A stretch of 64,000 nucleotides of DNA from Paraburkholderia sp. Tr-20389 (GCF_017104565.1 NZ_JAAGPD010000007.1:212444-276443); one strand, 5' to 3'. Counted from the stretch's first letter, positions 9,973 to 18,637 are shown. Notes: a model not told the origin generated them from the sequence alone. Numbers and translations are program-made.

Positions 9973-10002
9973 AAGCCCTCGGTATCCAGCCGGGGGCTTT
10001 GT
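9973..10002 (+). terminator. Weak intra-operon terminator/attenuator between potF and potG
   Basis: Stem AAGCCCTCGG (9973-9982) / CCGGGGGCTT (9990-9999), with one G-T pair, a 7-base loop and only a short T tail. It probably lets some transcripts end after the binding-protein gene while others read into potG. Confidence 0.6.
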
Positions 10003-10034
10003 TCGTCTAAATGCAGGGAGAGAAGCAGCAGATC

Positions 10035-11198
10035 ATGAGTGACCAGTCGAACGTGCTGGCAGGGGCCGGCGTGTCGTCCTCGGGCAATTCCGCCGCTGCG
10101 CAGAATGCAGCGGAAAACTTCGTGCAGATCGTCGACGTCGTGAAGAAATTCGGCGAGACGGTCGCCGTCAAGGGCGTCAACCTGTCGGTCAAAAAGGGCG
10201 AGCTGTTCGCGCTGCTCGGCAGTTCCGGTTGCGGCAAGTCGACGCTCTTGCGCATGCTCGCAGGGCTGGAAACGGTCACGTCGGGCAAGATCCTGATCGA
10301 CGGCGAAGACCTTGCGCAGATGCCGCCGTACCGGCGTCCCGTCAACATGATGTTCCAGTCATATGCGCTCTTTCCGCATATGACGGTCGAATCGAATGTT
10401 GCGTTCGGCCTCAAGCAGGAAGGCGTGGCGAAGGCCGAACTCAAGGACCGTGTGCAGTCCGCGCTCGAACTCGTGCAGATGGGCCGCTTTGCGAAGCGCA
10501 AGCCGCATCAGCTGTCGGGCGGGCAGCAGCAGCGCGTTGCGCTCGCGCGCTCGCTCGTCAAGCGTCCGAAGCTCTTGCTGCTCGACGAGCCGATGTCCGC
10601 GCTCGACAAGCAGATCCGCCAGCGCACGCAGATCGAACTCGTCAACATTCTCGACAAGGTCGGCGTCACCTGCATCATGGTCACGCACGACCAGGAAGAA
10701 GCGATGACGATGGCTGCGCGCCTCGCCGTGATGAGCGAAGGCGAGATCGTGCAGCTCGGCACGCCGAACGAAGTCTACGAATATCCGAACAGCCGCTTCT
10801 CGGCGGAGTTCATCGGCTCGACGAATCTGTTCGACGGCAATGTCGTCGAGGACGAACCGGATCACGTGTACATCGAAACGCCGGACCTGCCCGTGCGCCT
10901 GTATGTGAGTCACGGCATCACCGGCCCGCTCGGCATGCCCGTGACGATCTCGGTGCGCCCTGAGCGTATCGCGCTCACGCGCAAGCCACCCGAAGGCGCA
11001 TTCAACTGGGGCAAGGGCACCGTCACGAACATCGCGTACATGGGCGGCTACTCGCTGTATCACGTGAAGCTCGACGGCGGCAAGACCGTGATCGCGAACG
11101 TGTCGAGCCTTGCGCTGTCCGAAATCGAAACGCCGACGTGGGGCGATGAGGTGTATGTACGCTGGAGCGCGTCGGCGGGCGTGGTGTTGACGTCATGA
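10035..11198 (+). CDS. potG: Polyamine ABC transporter ATP-binding protein
   Basis: A 387-residue ABC ATPase that drives polyamine uptake. Walker A is GSSGCGKST, the Q-loop region MMFQSYALFPHM, the signature LSGGQQQRVALARSL and Walker B LLLDEPMSALD. A C-terminal TOBE-type regulatory domain follows (from about residue 265). I start it at ATG 10035, preceded by purine-rich GGGAGAGAAG. An in-frame ATG at 10011 would add eight residues but has no ribosome-binding site. The stop overlaps the start of potH by four bases (ATGA), indicating translational coupling. Confidence 0.93.
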   Translation: MSDQSNVLAGAGVSSSGNSAAAQNAAENFVQIVDVVKKFGETVAVKGVNLSVKKGELFALLGSSGCGKSTLLRMLAGLETVTSGKILIDGEDLAQMPPYRRPVNMMFQSYALFPHMTVESNVAFGLKQEGVAKAELKDRVQSALELVQMGRFAKRKPHQLSGGQQQRVALARSLVKRPKLLLLDEPMSALDKQIRQRTQIELVNILDKVGVTCIMVTHDQEEAMTMAARLAVMSEGEIVQLGTPNEVYEYPNSRFSAEFIGSTNLFDGNVVEDEPDHVYIETPDLPVRLYVSHGITGPLGMPVTISVRPERIALTRKPPEGAFNWGKGTVTNIAYMGGYSLYHVKLDGGKTVIANVSSLALSEIETPTWGDEVYVRWSASAGVVLTS

Positions 11199-12124
11199 AA
11201 AGCGCGCTGCATTCCTTCATGATGTGGCCCGTGCGCCGCTTCCATCTGACGGGGCGCACGGCTGTCGTCGCGGGGCCGTTCATCTGGCTGCTGCTGTTCT
11301 TCCTCGTGCCGTTCCTGCTGGTCGTGAAGATCAGCTTCGCCGACCTGCAGCTCGGCATTCCGCCGTACACGGAACTGACGACGTTCAAGGAAGGCGTGAT
11401 TCACATCGCGCTCGACCTGTCGCACTACGCGTTTCTGCTGACCGACAGTCTGTACTTCGCGACCTATGTGAACTCGGTGGTCGTCGCGGCGATCTCGACG
11501 CTGCTGTGTCTGCTGCTCGGCTATCCGATGGCGTATTACATCGCGCGCTCGAACCCGGCCACGCGCAACATCCTGATGATGGCCGTGATGCTGCCGTTCT
11601 GGACGTCGTTCCTGATCCGCGTGTACGCGTGGATCGGCATCCTGAAGAACAACGGGCTGCTGAACAACTTCCTGATGTCGATCGGGCTGATTCATTCGCC
11701 CATCGAGCTGTATCACACGAACACGGCCGTCTACATCGGCATGGTGTATTCGTATCTGCCGTTCCTCGTGATGCCGCTCTACGCGCACCTCGTGAAGATG
11801 GACCTGACGCTGCTCGAGGCCGCGTACGACCTCGGCGCGAAGCCGTGGACCGCGTTCTGGCGGATCACGCTGCCGCTGTCGAAGAACGGCATCATCGCGG
11901 GCTGCCTGCTGGTGTTCATCCCCGCGGTGGGCGAGTACGTGATTCCTGAACTGCTCGGCGGCGCGAACACGCTGATGATCGGCCGCGTGATGTGGAATGA
12001 GTTCTTCGACAACGCCGACTGGCCGATGGCATCCGCCGTCACCTGCGCGATGGTGCTGCTTCTGCTCGTGCCGATGGCGCTGTTCCAGTACTCGCAGGCC
12101 AGGGAACTGGAGGAGAAACGCTGA
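11195..12124 (+). CDS. potH: Polyamine ABC transporter permease
   Basis: A 309-residue inner-membrane permease with about six membrane helices. The cytoplasmic EAA loop that docks the ATPase reads LEAAYDLGAKPWTAFWRITLP in the usual place; its core is EAAYDLGA. It belongs to the PotB/PotH group. It overlaps potG by four bases and shares one base with potI (TGATG), so the three are translated as a block. It should pair with PotI to form the transmembrane channel. Confidence 0.92.
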   Translation: MKSALHSFMMWPVRRFHLTGRTAVVAGPFIWLLLFFLVPFLLVVKISFADLQLGIPPYTELTTFKEGVIHIALDLSHYAFLLTDSLYFATYVNSVVVAAISTLLCLLLGYPMAYYIARSNPATRNILMMAVMLPFWTSFLIRVYAWIGILKNNGLLNNFLMSIGLIHSPIELYHTNTAVYIGMVYSYLPFLVMPLYAHLVKMDLTLLEAAYDLGAKPWTAFWRITLPLSKNGIIAGCLLVFIPAVGEYVIPELLGGANTLMIGRVMWNEFFDNADWPMASAVTCAMVLLLLVPMALFQYSQARELEEKR

Positions 12125-12942
12125 TGAAGCCCAATCGTGTATTGCAGTTCATCGCGCTCGCGATCGGCTTTGCGTTCCTCTATGTGCCGATCATCAGCCT
12201 CGTGGTGTATTCGTTCAACGAGTCGCAGCTCGTGACAGTGTGGACGCGCTTTTCGACGCGCTGGTATGCGGCACTGCTGCAGGACGAGGAGCTGATCAAT
12301 GCCGCCTGGCTGTCGCTGCGGGTGGCGTTGCTGACGGCGTTCGCGTCGGTGATCATCGGCACGTGGGCGGGCTTCGTGCTCGCGCGCATGGGGCGGTTTC
12401 GCGGCTTCACGCTGTACACCGGGATGATCAACGCGCCGCTCGTGATTCCCGAAGTGATCCAGGGCATTTCGCTGCTGCTGCTGTTCATCGAAATGGGCAA
12501 GTGGCTAGGCTGGCCGGCGGGGCGCGGCATCTTCACGATCTGGATCGGCCACGTGATGCTGTGTATTTCCTACGTCGCGATTATCGTGCAGTCGCGCGTG
12601 CGTGACCTGCATCCGTCGCTTGAGGAAGCGGCACTGGATCTCGGCGCCACACCGTTGCGTGTATTTTTCTTCATCACGCTGCCGCTGATCTCGCAGGCGC
12701 TGGTGGCCGGGTGGCTGCTGTCGTTCACGCTGTCGATCGACGATCTGGTGCTGTCCGCGTTCCTGTCAGGCCCGGGTTCAACGACGCTGCCGCTGGTTGT
12801 GTTCTCGCGCGTGCGTCTGGGTCTGAATCCTGAAATGAACGCCTTGGCCACGCTGTTCATTGCCGTCGTCACGGTGGGCGTGGTGGTGGCGAATCACTTC
12901 ATGCAGCGCGCGGAGAAGCGGCGTCTGGCGATGGCAATCTAG
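12124..12942 (+). CDS. potI: Polyamine ABC transporter permease
   Basis: A 272-residue permease of the PotC/PotI group with about six hydrophobic helices and the EAA loop LEEAALDLGATPLRVFF. It forms the second half of the heterodimeric channel with PotH. The start ATG overlaps the stop of potH by one base, and GGAGAAACG lies just upstream inside potH. It is the last gene of potFGHI, ended by a perfect hairpin terminator. Confidence 0.92.
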   Translation: MKPNRVLQFIALAIGFAFLYVPIISLVVYSFNESQLVTVWTRFSTRWYAALLQDEELINAAWLSLRVALLTAFASVIIGTWAGFVLARMGRFRGFTLYTGMINAPLVIPEVIQGISLLLLFIEMGKWLGWPAGRGIFTIWIGHVMLCISYVAIIVQSRVRDLHPSLEEAALDLGATPLRVFFFITLPLISQALVAGWLLSFTLSIDDLVLSAFLSGPGSTTLPLVVFSRVRLGLNPEMNALATLFIAVVTVGVVVANHFMQRAEKRRLAMAI

Positions 12943-12974
12943 TTCAGCCCGCTACGGGAAATTCAATGCAGATG

Positions 12975-13004
12975 GCCGGCGTCCGAGAGGACGCCGGCTT
13001 TTTT
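12975..13004 (+). terminator. Rho-independent terminator of the potFGHI operon
   Basis: Perfect 10-bp stem GCCGGCGTCC (12975-12984), GAGA tetraloop, GGACGCCGGC (12989-12998), then six T residues. There is no T tract on the other strand, so it serves only the plus-strand operon. Confidence 0.95.
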
Positions 13005-13028
13005 CATGATGAGGACGGGCGTGCGGGC

Positions 13029-14441
13029 TCAGATCCGATAGCCGATGCGCAATCCGCCCCAATGCCGGCCATTCACGAAGATCGGTGCCGATGCATCCTT
13101 CATCAGTGCATACTCGCCGCCGCCCATGTCGCGCCGGTACGTCTGCAGCAGAAAGCGCTTCGTACTGTTGCCGGCGGCGAGGCCCGTCCGGTCGTTGAAG
13201 ATCCGTCGATTGCGGCAGTTCGCGGCGTTCCAGACGGGATCGTCGCGTTGCGGCTGCGAAAACTTGAGGTTGTGAGTGGGCAGGTAGCCGCGCACATCGA
13301 CGGCTGCGCAGAACGCGACGCGCGGGTCCAGTTCGAGCATCGGCTCCTGGATGAGCGGCAGGATCCTGTCGCTCAGTTCGGTGAAGCGCGTGACGAACTG
13401 CGGCGGATTCGTGCCGGGCACGGGCACGTAGCGATCGTCGAACAGGTCGTTCATCGTCATTTCGCCACGCGCGATGGCCATTTCGAACAGTTTGCCGGCT
13501 TTTGCCGCGGCCTGTACGACGGCGTCGATGAAGCGTGTGTCGGCGGTGGCGACGCCCGTGGCCGCCGTCAGTTCGATCAGATTCTCCGATACGCCGAGCA
13601 GACTGCCTAGCTGGTTCTTCGCCTGCACGAAATTTTCGCCGGAGTGCTCGACGTCCGTCGCGATCTCCAATACCTGAGATTCGAATGCATTGCATTGCTC
13701 TTCGATTTCACCGGACAACGTGGCAATCTGGTTCGCCTCTGCATTCAACTGCATGATCGCGTGACCGGTTGAATGCACGACGTCGCCGATCATCCGCGTG
13801 CCTTCACGCACGCGTTGCGCGCGTGCGGTGTTTTCGGCGCCCTCGGCGATCAGACGTTCTGTCTGTTCGGTGAGTTGGGCGAGCGTCGTTTCGATCTGGC
13901 CGGTTGCCTGCGCCGTCTTGGCGGACAGCGTCTTCACCTCGGCGGCGACGACCGCGAAGCTCTTGCCGAAATCGCCGGCGCGCGCGGCTTCGATCGCTGC
14001 GTTCAGCGCGAGCAGGTGCGTTTGACGTGCGATCAGCGAAATTTCCTCAGACACGCGGCTCACGTGCGAGAGCGCGGCGCGCAATGCGCCGATCTGGCTC
14101 TCGATCACGGTCACGCCTTCAACCAGTCCGTGAATATCGGACAGCGATCCGTCGAGCGTCTGCTGCGAGCTTTCGACATCCCCCGCGGCTTGTGCCGTCA
14201 CCGTGCTCATTTCGCGGGCCGCCGCGGCGATGCGGTGGTTGCCCGCGAGGGTTGCCGCCGCCGACCGGCGCAACGTGTGGCACACGTCGGCCTGCCGTTT
14301 GACCCGCGCGGCGACTTCTTCGATATGACCGGACACGTCGCAGATTTCGATGCCGAGCTTGCCCGCCTGCGCGGCGATCTCACCGACCACGGAAGAAGTG
14401 CCGCCATTGCGGCGCGAGCGGCGATTGAAAAAGCCCGTCAT
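13029..14441 (-). CDS. Soluble methyl-accepting chemotaxis protein with C-terminal sensor region
   Basis: A 470-residue protein whose N-terminal half is a chemoreceptor signalling coiled coil. The hairpin tip reads ISLIARQTHLLALNAAIEAA (residues 134-153), followed by GKSFAVVAAEVKTLS. I see no signal peptide or membrane helix, so it is probably cytoplasmic. Residues about 300-470 form a separate domain with the conserved strings CRNRRIFNDRTG, LLQTYRRDMGGGEY and GRHWGGLRIGY, found at the C-terminus of a group of cytoplasmic receptors and perhaps PAS/Cache-like. The layout is reversed relative to standard MCPs, whose sensor is N-terminal. Start ATG 14441 follows AGGAGA with suitable spacing. The ligand is unknown. 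Confidence 0.85.
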   Translation of the reverse strand: MTGFFNRRSRRNGGTSSVVGEIAAQAGKLGIEICDVSGHIEEVAARVKRQADVCHTLRRSAAATLAGNHRIAAAAREMSTVTAQAAGDVESSQQTLDGSLSDIHGLVEGVTVIESQIGALRAALSHVSRVSEEISLIARQTHLLALNAAIEAARAGDFGKSFAVVAAEVKTLSAKTAQATGQIETTLAQLTEQTERLIAEGAENTARAQRVREGTRMIGDVVHSTGHAIMQLNAEANQIATLSGEIEEQCNAFESQVLEIATDVEHSGENFVQAKNQLGSLLGVSENLIELTAATGVATADTRFIDAVVQAAAKAGKLFEMAIARGEMTMNDLFDDRYVPVPGTNPPQFVTRFTELSDRILPLIQEPMLELDPRVAFCAAVDVRGYLPTHNLKFSQPQRDDPVWNAANCRNRRIFNDRTGLAAGNSTKRFLLQTYRRDMGGGEYALMKDASAPIFVNGRHWGGLRIGYRI

Positions 14442-14941
14442 GATCAAGTCTCCTGAGCGGCACGGCACTGTCGTGCGCTGTCTCGATGTCTGTCTGATGT
14501 GCGTATCAACGCATGCGTGTCAGTGCATGTTGCGGGTAATCGGGTTCATGGATCTGCATCCTGCGGATGAATGGCGGCACACGAATTGCACCCGTCGTTC
14601 ACGCTGATGGATTCTCTACGGCGCCTTACGGGAGCACTTGATAGGGACTATCCCGCATCCGGATCGGGTAGGATCGCCGATGCGCGTGCGCAAACGATGC
14701 TGCGTGTCTTTCGAATCCTTCCAACCAACGACTGATGATTGAAACCTTCGCGCGCGTGTCGGGCTGGGAACAGCTGGTGTATCTGTGGGAACTGATCGTG
14801 ATGGTCTGCAAGTTCCTGTGGGGGCTGTTGCGCCTGCTGGGCGGCGGCTGAACATGAAGCGCAATGCCATGCACTGTCACGCAGTGCAGGATGAACTGCA
14901 GTAAGCTGACGTTCTTCGCACCTCGCCGGCGCCAGTCCAAG
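14442..14941. other. Intergenic region between the chemoreceptor and methyltransferase genes
   Basis: A 500-base divergent region. It should contain the promoters of both flanking genes. The only coding candidate is the 38-codon frame at 14735-14851, listed separately. I looked for a sigma-28 element serving the chemoreceptor (minus strand) and did not find a convincing one. Confidence 0.4.
14735..14851 (+). CDS. Possible small hydrophobic protein (38 residues)
   Basis: An ATG-initiated 38-codon frame. It begins MIETFARVSGWEQLVYLW, continues with a hydrophobic stretch (ELIVMVCKFLWGLLRLL) and ends in GGG. The composition would suit a single-pass membrane miniprotein. There is no clear Shine-Dalgarno sequence, and a frame this short can arise by chance, so the evidence is weak. 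It lies in the gap between a chemoreceptor gene and a methyltransferase gene and points toward the latter. Confidence 0.22.
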   Translation: MIETFARVSGWEQLVYLWELIVMVCKFLWGLLRLLGGG

Positions 14942-15715
14942 ATGAACGATGATTCCACCCAGCGCTTCACTGACCGCGTCGCTGACTACGTCAAATACCG
15001 GCCGGACTATCCGCGCGAACTTGTTACGTTCCTCCATTCGAGCTGCGGGCTGGCTGACGGTGCGCGGGTCGCCGATATCGGCGCGGGCACGGGAATCTCT
15101 TCACGCCTTTTTCTCGCTGCCGGGCATCCCGTCGTCGCCGTCGAACCGAATCAGGCAATGCGCGCCGCCGCCGATGCGTGGCTCAAGGATTACGCAGGCT
15201 ATCGCAGCGTAGCCGGCACAGCCGAATCGACGTCGCTGGATAGCGCGAGCGTCGATCTCGTGATCGCAGCGCAGGCGTTTCACTGGTTCGATCCGCTTGC
15301 GGCGCGACGCGAATTTGCACGCATTCTGAAGCCGAACGGGTTGATCGCGTTGATCTGGAATAGCCGGCTGCTCGAAGGCACGGCGTTCCTTGCAGGCTAC
15401 GAAGCACTGCTGCGCCGTTTCAGCGACGACTATCAGTCCGTCTCCGAACGCTATGCAGACGACGCGTCGATGGCTGGCTGGTTCGGCGACGGTCTCGCTC
15501 ACACCGCGCGGATGCCCAACGCGCAGAAACTGGACTTCGAAGGGCTGAAGGGCAGGCTGTTGTCGTCGTCCTACGCGCCGAAAGCCGGACATCCGAATCA
15601 TGAACCGATGCTCGCGGCGTTGCATGAACTGTTCGACCATGCCGCACAGGACGGCACAGTCGAATTCGTCTATGAGACGCGCGTATATGCTGGTTTTCCG
15701 CAGAACGGGCGCTAG
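14942..15715 (+). CDS. Class I SAM-dependent methyltransferase
   Basis: A 257-residue methyltransferase of the UbiE/type 11 group. The SAM-binding motif I is VADIGAGTGISSRLF, motif II follows at VVAVEPNQAM, and AAQAFHWFDPLAARREFARI matches the family's post-I region (QAFHWF). The methyl acceptor is unknown. I start at ATG 14942 (MNDDSTQRFTDRV), where the similarity to the family begins; an in-frame ATG at 14864 would add 26 poorly conserved residues. Its stop codon overlaps the stop of the decayed hydrolase on the other strand by a few bases. Confidence 0.83.
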   Translation: MNDDSTQRFTDRVADYVKYRPDYPRELVTFLHSSCGLADGARVADIGAGTGISSRLFLAAGHPVVAVEPNQAMRAAADAWLKDYAGYRSVAGTAESTSLDSASVDLVIAAQAFHWFDPLAARREFARILKPNGLIALIWNSRLLEGTAFLAGYEALLRRFSDDYQSVSERYADDASMAGWFGDGLAHTARMPNAQKLDFEGLKGRLLSSSYAPKAGHPNHEPMLAALHELFDHAAQDGTVEFVYETRVYAGFPQNGR

Positions 15716-16204
15716 ACGTGAAACGGAGTGCGTACGGAATCGGGCGTGCCGAGAAACGCGTGCAGGTCCTGTAGTACCCGTTGCGGCGCCTCTTCCATCG
15801 GAATATGTCCGAGTCCATCGTACATGATCGATCGTGCACCAGGAATCCGGCGCGTGAACTCCGCTGCATGTGCAGGCGGAATCCAGCGATCTTTTGCACC
15901 CCACAGTATTAGCGTCGGCACATCGAGTGCATTCAACACGGTGGTGTCGAGATCGGCGAAGTGGAGCGACGGCACCATCTTGCCGATCGCTTCACGCGTA
16001 CCTTCACCGTGAAAGAAATCGACGTAGCGGCGCAAGACATCCGGCGCGATCTTGCTTGAGTCGCCATAGACGTTGTGCACAGCGCTCGTGATGATCGCTT
16101 CCGGCAAGCACCACGGCGCGCTGAAGCGCACGGCCGAGGCGCGCCGCAAGTGAGCGGGGCGGCAGCGGTGCATGCATTGACGGGCTCGTGTCGACGTTCT
16201 TCAT
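15712..16204 (-). pseudogene. Decayed alpha/beta-hydrolase gene (internal deletion with frame change)
   Basis: The start is intact: ATG at 16204 with GGGAG upstream gives MKNVDTSPSMHAPLPPRS. Within about 25 codons that frame stops resembling anything. A different frame, open from about 16173 to 15712, then carries the C-terminal half of an alpha/beta-hydrolase. That half retains the acid region PTLILWGAKDRWIPP and the catalytic histidine region GLGHIPMEEAP. The region that should hold the serine nucleophile (GxSxG) is missing. About 150 codons therefore appear deleted, with loss of frame. It lies 52 bases downstream of the Baeyer-Villiger monooxygenase on the same strand, where an ester hydrolase would make sense. 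Confidence 0.75.
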
Positions 16205-16256
16205 GTTTGTCTCCCGTTGTTTGCAACATGGCATTGCCGGTCTGTGGTGCACACTC

Positions 16257-17738
16257 CTAACGTGAATAGATGTATTCGCCGCCGCGCACGCGTCGCGTGC
16301 GGCGGCGGAAACTGAACGTGAAACCCGGCCAGATAGCGGTCACCTTGCCGCTCTTCGTCTGATACCAGCTATGGCAGCCGCTGGCCCAAACTGTTTGCCG
16401 CATGTCGAGTTGCAGCCGTTCATTGAATGCGCGCTGCACGTCGGCACGCAGATTCATCGTGCGCGCGCCGCGGCGCCGCAGTTCGCGCAGACAGTCGGCA
16501 ATGTATTGCACCTGGGACTCGATCATGTAGATCATCGAGTTGTGACCGAGGCCCGTGTTCGGGCCGGCCATCATGAAGAAGTTCGGAAAGTCCGCGATGC
16601 TCGTGCCAAGGTACGCTTCGGGACCGTCACGCAACCACAGCGCGCCAAGGTCGGCGCCGCCGATGCCCGATACGTCGAATGGTGCGCCGACATCGTTGAC
16701 CTGAAATCCAGTGCCGCAGATGATCGCGTCGACTGGGTGATGCACGCCGTCCGCCGTCACGATGCCGTCGTGCACGACGGTGCGGATGGGCGTCGTCACG
16801 ACATCCACATTCGGTTGACGGAGTGCAGGATAGTAGTCGCTCGACAGCAGCACACGCTTGCATCCCAGCCTGTAGTCGGGCGTGATTTTCGCGCGCAGTG
16901 CAGGATCCTTCACACGCCGTTGGAGATAGCTGCGTGCAAATTTCATCGCGGGATTCACGAGCCTTGGATTGACGAAGAACGCGATGCCGCGCGACTCCAT
17001 CTGCCAGTAGATCGCACTGCGCACGAAGCGTTGGGTGAACGGCAGATGCTTGAAGAGCCAGCGCGCGCGGTCGCCGATCGGCTTGTCGGGCTTGGGCATG
17101 ATCCACGGCGCGGTGCGCTGGAACAGCAGCAACTGCGCGACGCGCGGCTGGATTTGCGGTACGAACTGGATTGCACTCGCACCCGTGCCGATGACGGCGA
17201 CGCGCTTGCCTTCGAGCGGATAGTCGTGATCCCAGCGTGCCGAGTGAAATATCTTGCCGTTAAACGCATCGATCCCGTCGATGCGCGGCATAGCGGGGCG
17301 CGACAACGGACCGCTTGCCGCGATCACGATATCGGCTTCGACGGTCTCATGCACGCCATTGCGCGCGATATCGAGTTGCCAGACGAGGCGCGCTTCATCG
17401 AAACGTGCAGCCATGACGCGCGCATTGAACTGAATTGCACTGTCTACCTGATACTTGCGTGCACAATGCTTCAGATACGCCAGTATCTCGTGCTGATGAC
17501 TGAACGCCCGCGACCACGCTGGATTCGCTTCGAATGAAAACGAATACAGATGCGATGGCACATCGCATGCGGCGCCCGGATAGACGTTGTCGCGCCACGT
17601 GCCGCCCAACTCGCCGGCTGCTTCGTAGATCGTCACCGACGTATAGCCGAGCCGCTTGAGCCGGATCGCCATGCCGATGCCCGAGAAGCCGCTTCCAACG
17701 ATCGCGATACGCAGTTCGGGGGGAGGGGAAGAGCGCAT
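16257..17738 (-). CDS. Flavin-dependent Baeyer-Villiger-type monooxygenase
   Basis: A 493-residue flavoprotein. The FAD motif is IVGSGFSGIG (residues 13-22), the NADPH motif VIGTGASAIQ, and between them lies FNGKIFHSARW (159-169). This fits exactly the FxGxxxHxxxW fingerprint of type I Baeyer-Villiger monooxygenases. Such enzymes insert oxygen beside a ketone to make an ester or lactone using NADPH and O2. The substrate is unknown. I start at 17738, where GGAG sits ten bases upstream; an in-frame ATG at 17759 adds seven residues. A TetR gene diverges upstream, and a broken hydrolase gene follows downstream. Confidence 0.9.
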   Translation of the reverse strand: MRSSPPPELRIAIVGSGFSGIGMAIRLKRLGYTSVTIYEAAGELGGTWRDNVYPGAACDVPSHLYSFSFEANPAWSRAFSHQHEILAYLKHCARKYQVDSAIQFNARVMAARFDEARLVWQLDIARNGVHETVEADIVIAASGPLSRPAMPRIDGIDAFNGKIFHSARWDHDYPLEGKRVAVIGTGASAIQFVPQIQPRVAQLLLFQRTAPWIMPKPDKPIGDRARWLFKHLPFTQRFVRSAIYWQMESRGIAFFVNPRLVNPAMKFARSYLQRRVKDPALRAKITPDYRLGCKRVLLSSDYYPALRQPNVDVVTTPIRTVVHDGIVTADGVHHPVDAIICGTGFQVNDVGAPFDVSGIGGADLGALWLRDGPEAYLGTSIADFPNFFMMAGPNTGLGHNSMIYMIESQVQYIADCLRELRRRGARTMNLRADVQRAFNERLQLDMRQTVWASGCHSWYQTKSGKVTAIWPGFTFSFRRRTRRVRGGEYIYSR

Positions 17739-17847
17739 AGGTGAGGTGCTCCGGCGCATCGTTGGAATCCGAAAACTCTCGATGGCGAATAGGATGAAAG
17801 TGGTTTGATTTACATCCGTCTACGACGGTTTAAGCGCAGGGTAGACA

Positions 17848-17880
17848 ACTGTACACATCGCGTCAAGATCGTTGTACAGT
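17848..17880. promoter_or_regulatory. Candidate TetR operator between monooxygenase and regulator genes
   Basis: Inverted repeat ACTGTACA (17848-17855) and TGTACAGT (17873-17880), each containing the palindromic hexamer TGTACA, centres 25 bases apart. It sits in the 210-base divergent gap, 69 bases before the TetR start. The position and symmetry suit autoregulation and control of the monooxygenase; binding is inferred. Confidence 0.5.
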
Positions 17881-17948
17881 GCTCGCTCGAAGGCCGAGAC
17901 ATGGTATCGGCCGTATTGCATTGACATTGCATCGCTAAACGGACGCTC

Positions 17949-18578
17949 ATGCAACCCGCATCGGAACCGGAACTCGCGCCCGGCAAGCGCAAACTGATCG
18001 AAGCAGCGTTGCGGCTCACGGCGAGTGGCCGCAGCTTCACGAGTCTCGGGTTGCGCGAACTCGCGCGAGAAGCGGAACTCAATCCGAATACCTTCTATCG
18101 TCACTTCGACACGCTCGACGATCTCGCGCGCGAAGCCGTCGAATGGGTCAGCCGCCGTTTGCGGCCGATGCTGCGACGCGAACGCTGGCTCGCCGCGCAC
18201 GACGAACCGCATAGCATGCCTCGTCGCGCATGTGCTGCGTTCTTTGCGTTTGCGCTGGACAACCGTGAGGCCTTCCTGAGCGCGCTGGCCGAGTATCACG
18301 GCACGTCGCCCGTGCTGCGCGAGGCCGTGCGCGTCAACCTGAACGAAGTGTCGACGGAGATGGCCGAGGACGTCGTGCAATTGAATCTGATGCCTGCGTT
18401 GCCGCGCGAGACCGTCGAAGAAATCTGCACGCAGATCGTGCTGCAGCTTTTTCATCTGTCGCACGAATTTATCGGCAATGCGGCGCAGCGCGAGTCGTTG
18501 ATCGATTACTCGGAGCGCTTCATCGTCAGGCTGTTCGCGGGTGCCGTCGTGCTCGCGCAGCATGAGGCGCATGGCTGA
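17949..18578 (+). CDS. TetR family transcriptional regulator
   Basis: A 209-residue regulator. The N-terminal helix-turn-helix reads FTSLGLRELAREAELNPNTFYRHFD (core REAELNPNTFYRHF), as in TetR proteins; the form with ASGRSFTSLGLREL is close to the FabR/DesT-like subgroup. The C-terminal region is the variable ligand-binding half. It diverges from the Baeyer-Villiger monooxygenase gene and is likely its repressor, acting at the TGTACA repeats between them. The ligand is unknown. A terminator belonging to the opposite-strand operon lies just downstream. Confidence 0.88.
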   Translation: MQPASEPELAPGKRKLIEAALRLTASGRSFTSLGLRELAREAELNPNTFYRHFDTLDDLAREAVEWVSRRLRPMLRRERWLAAHDEPHSMPRRACAAFFAFALDNREAFLSALAEYHGTSPVLREAVRVNLNEVSTEMAEDVVQLNLMPALPRETVEEICTQIVLQLFHLSHEFIGNAAQRESLIDYSERFIVRLFAGAVVLAQHEAHG

Positions 18579-18612
18579 TGCGTGCGATCGCATCGCGTGT
18601 CGACGCATCATG

Positions 18613-18637
18613 AAAAAGGGCTCCGTGAGGAGCCCTT
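18613..18637 (-). terminator. Terminator of the pspA-TPR operon
   Basis: Perfect 9-bp stem (AAGGGCTCC at 18616-18624, GGAGCCCTT at 18629-18637) with a four-base loop. Read on the minus strand it is followed by a T tract at 18613-18617, so it serves the minus-strand genes. Confidence 0.85.
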
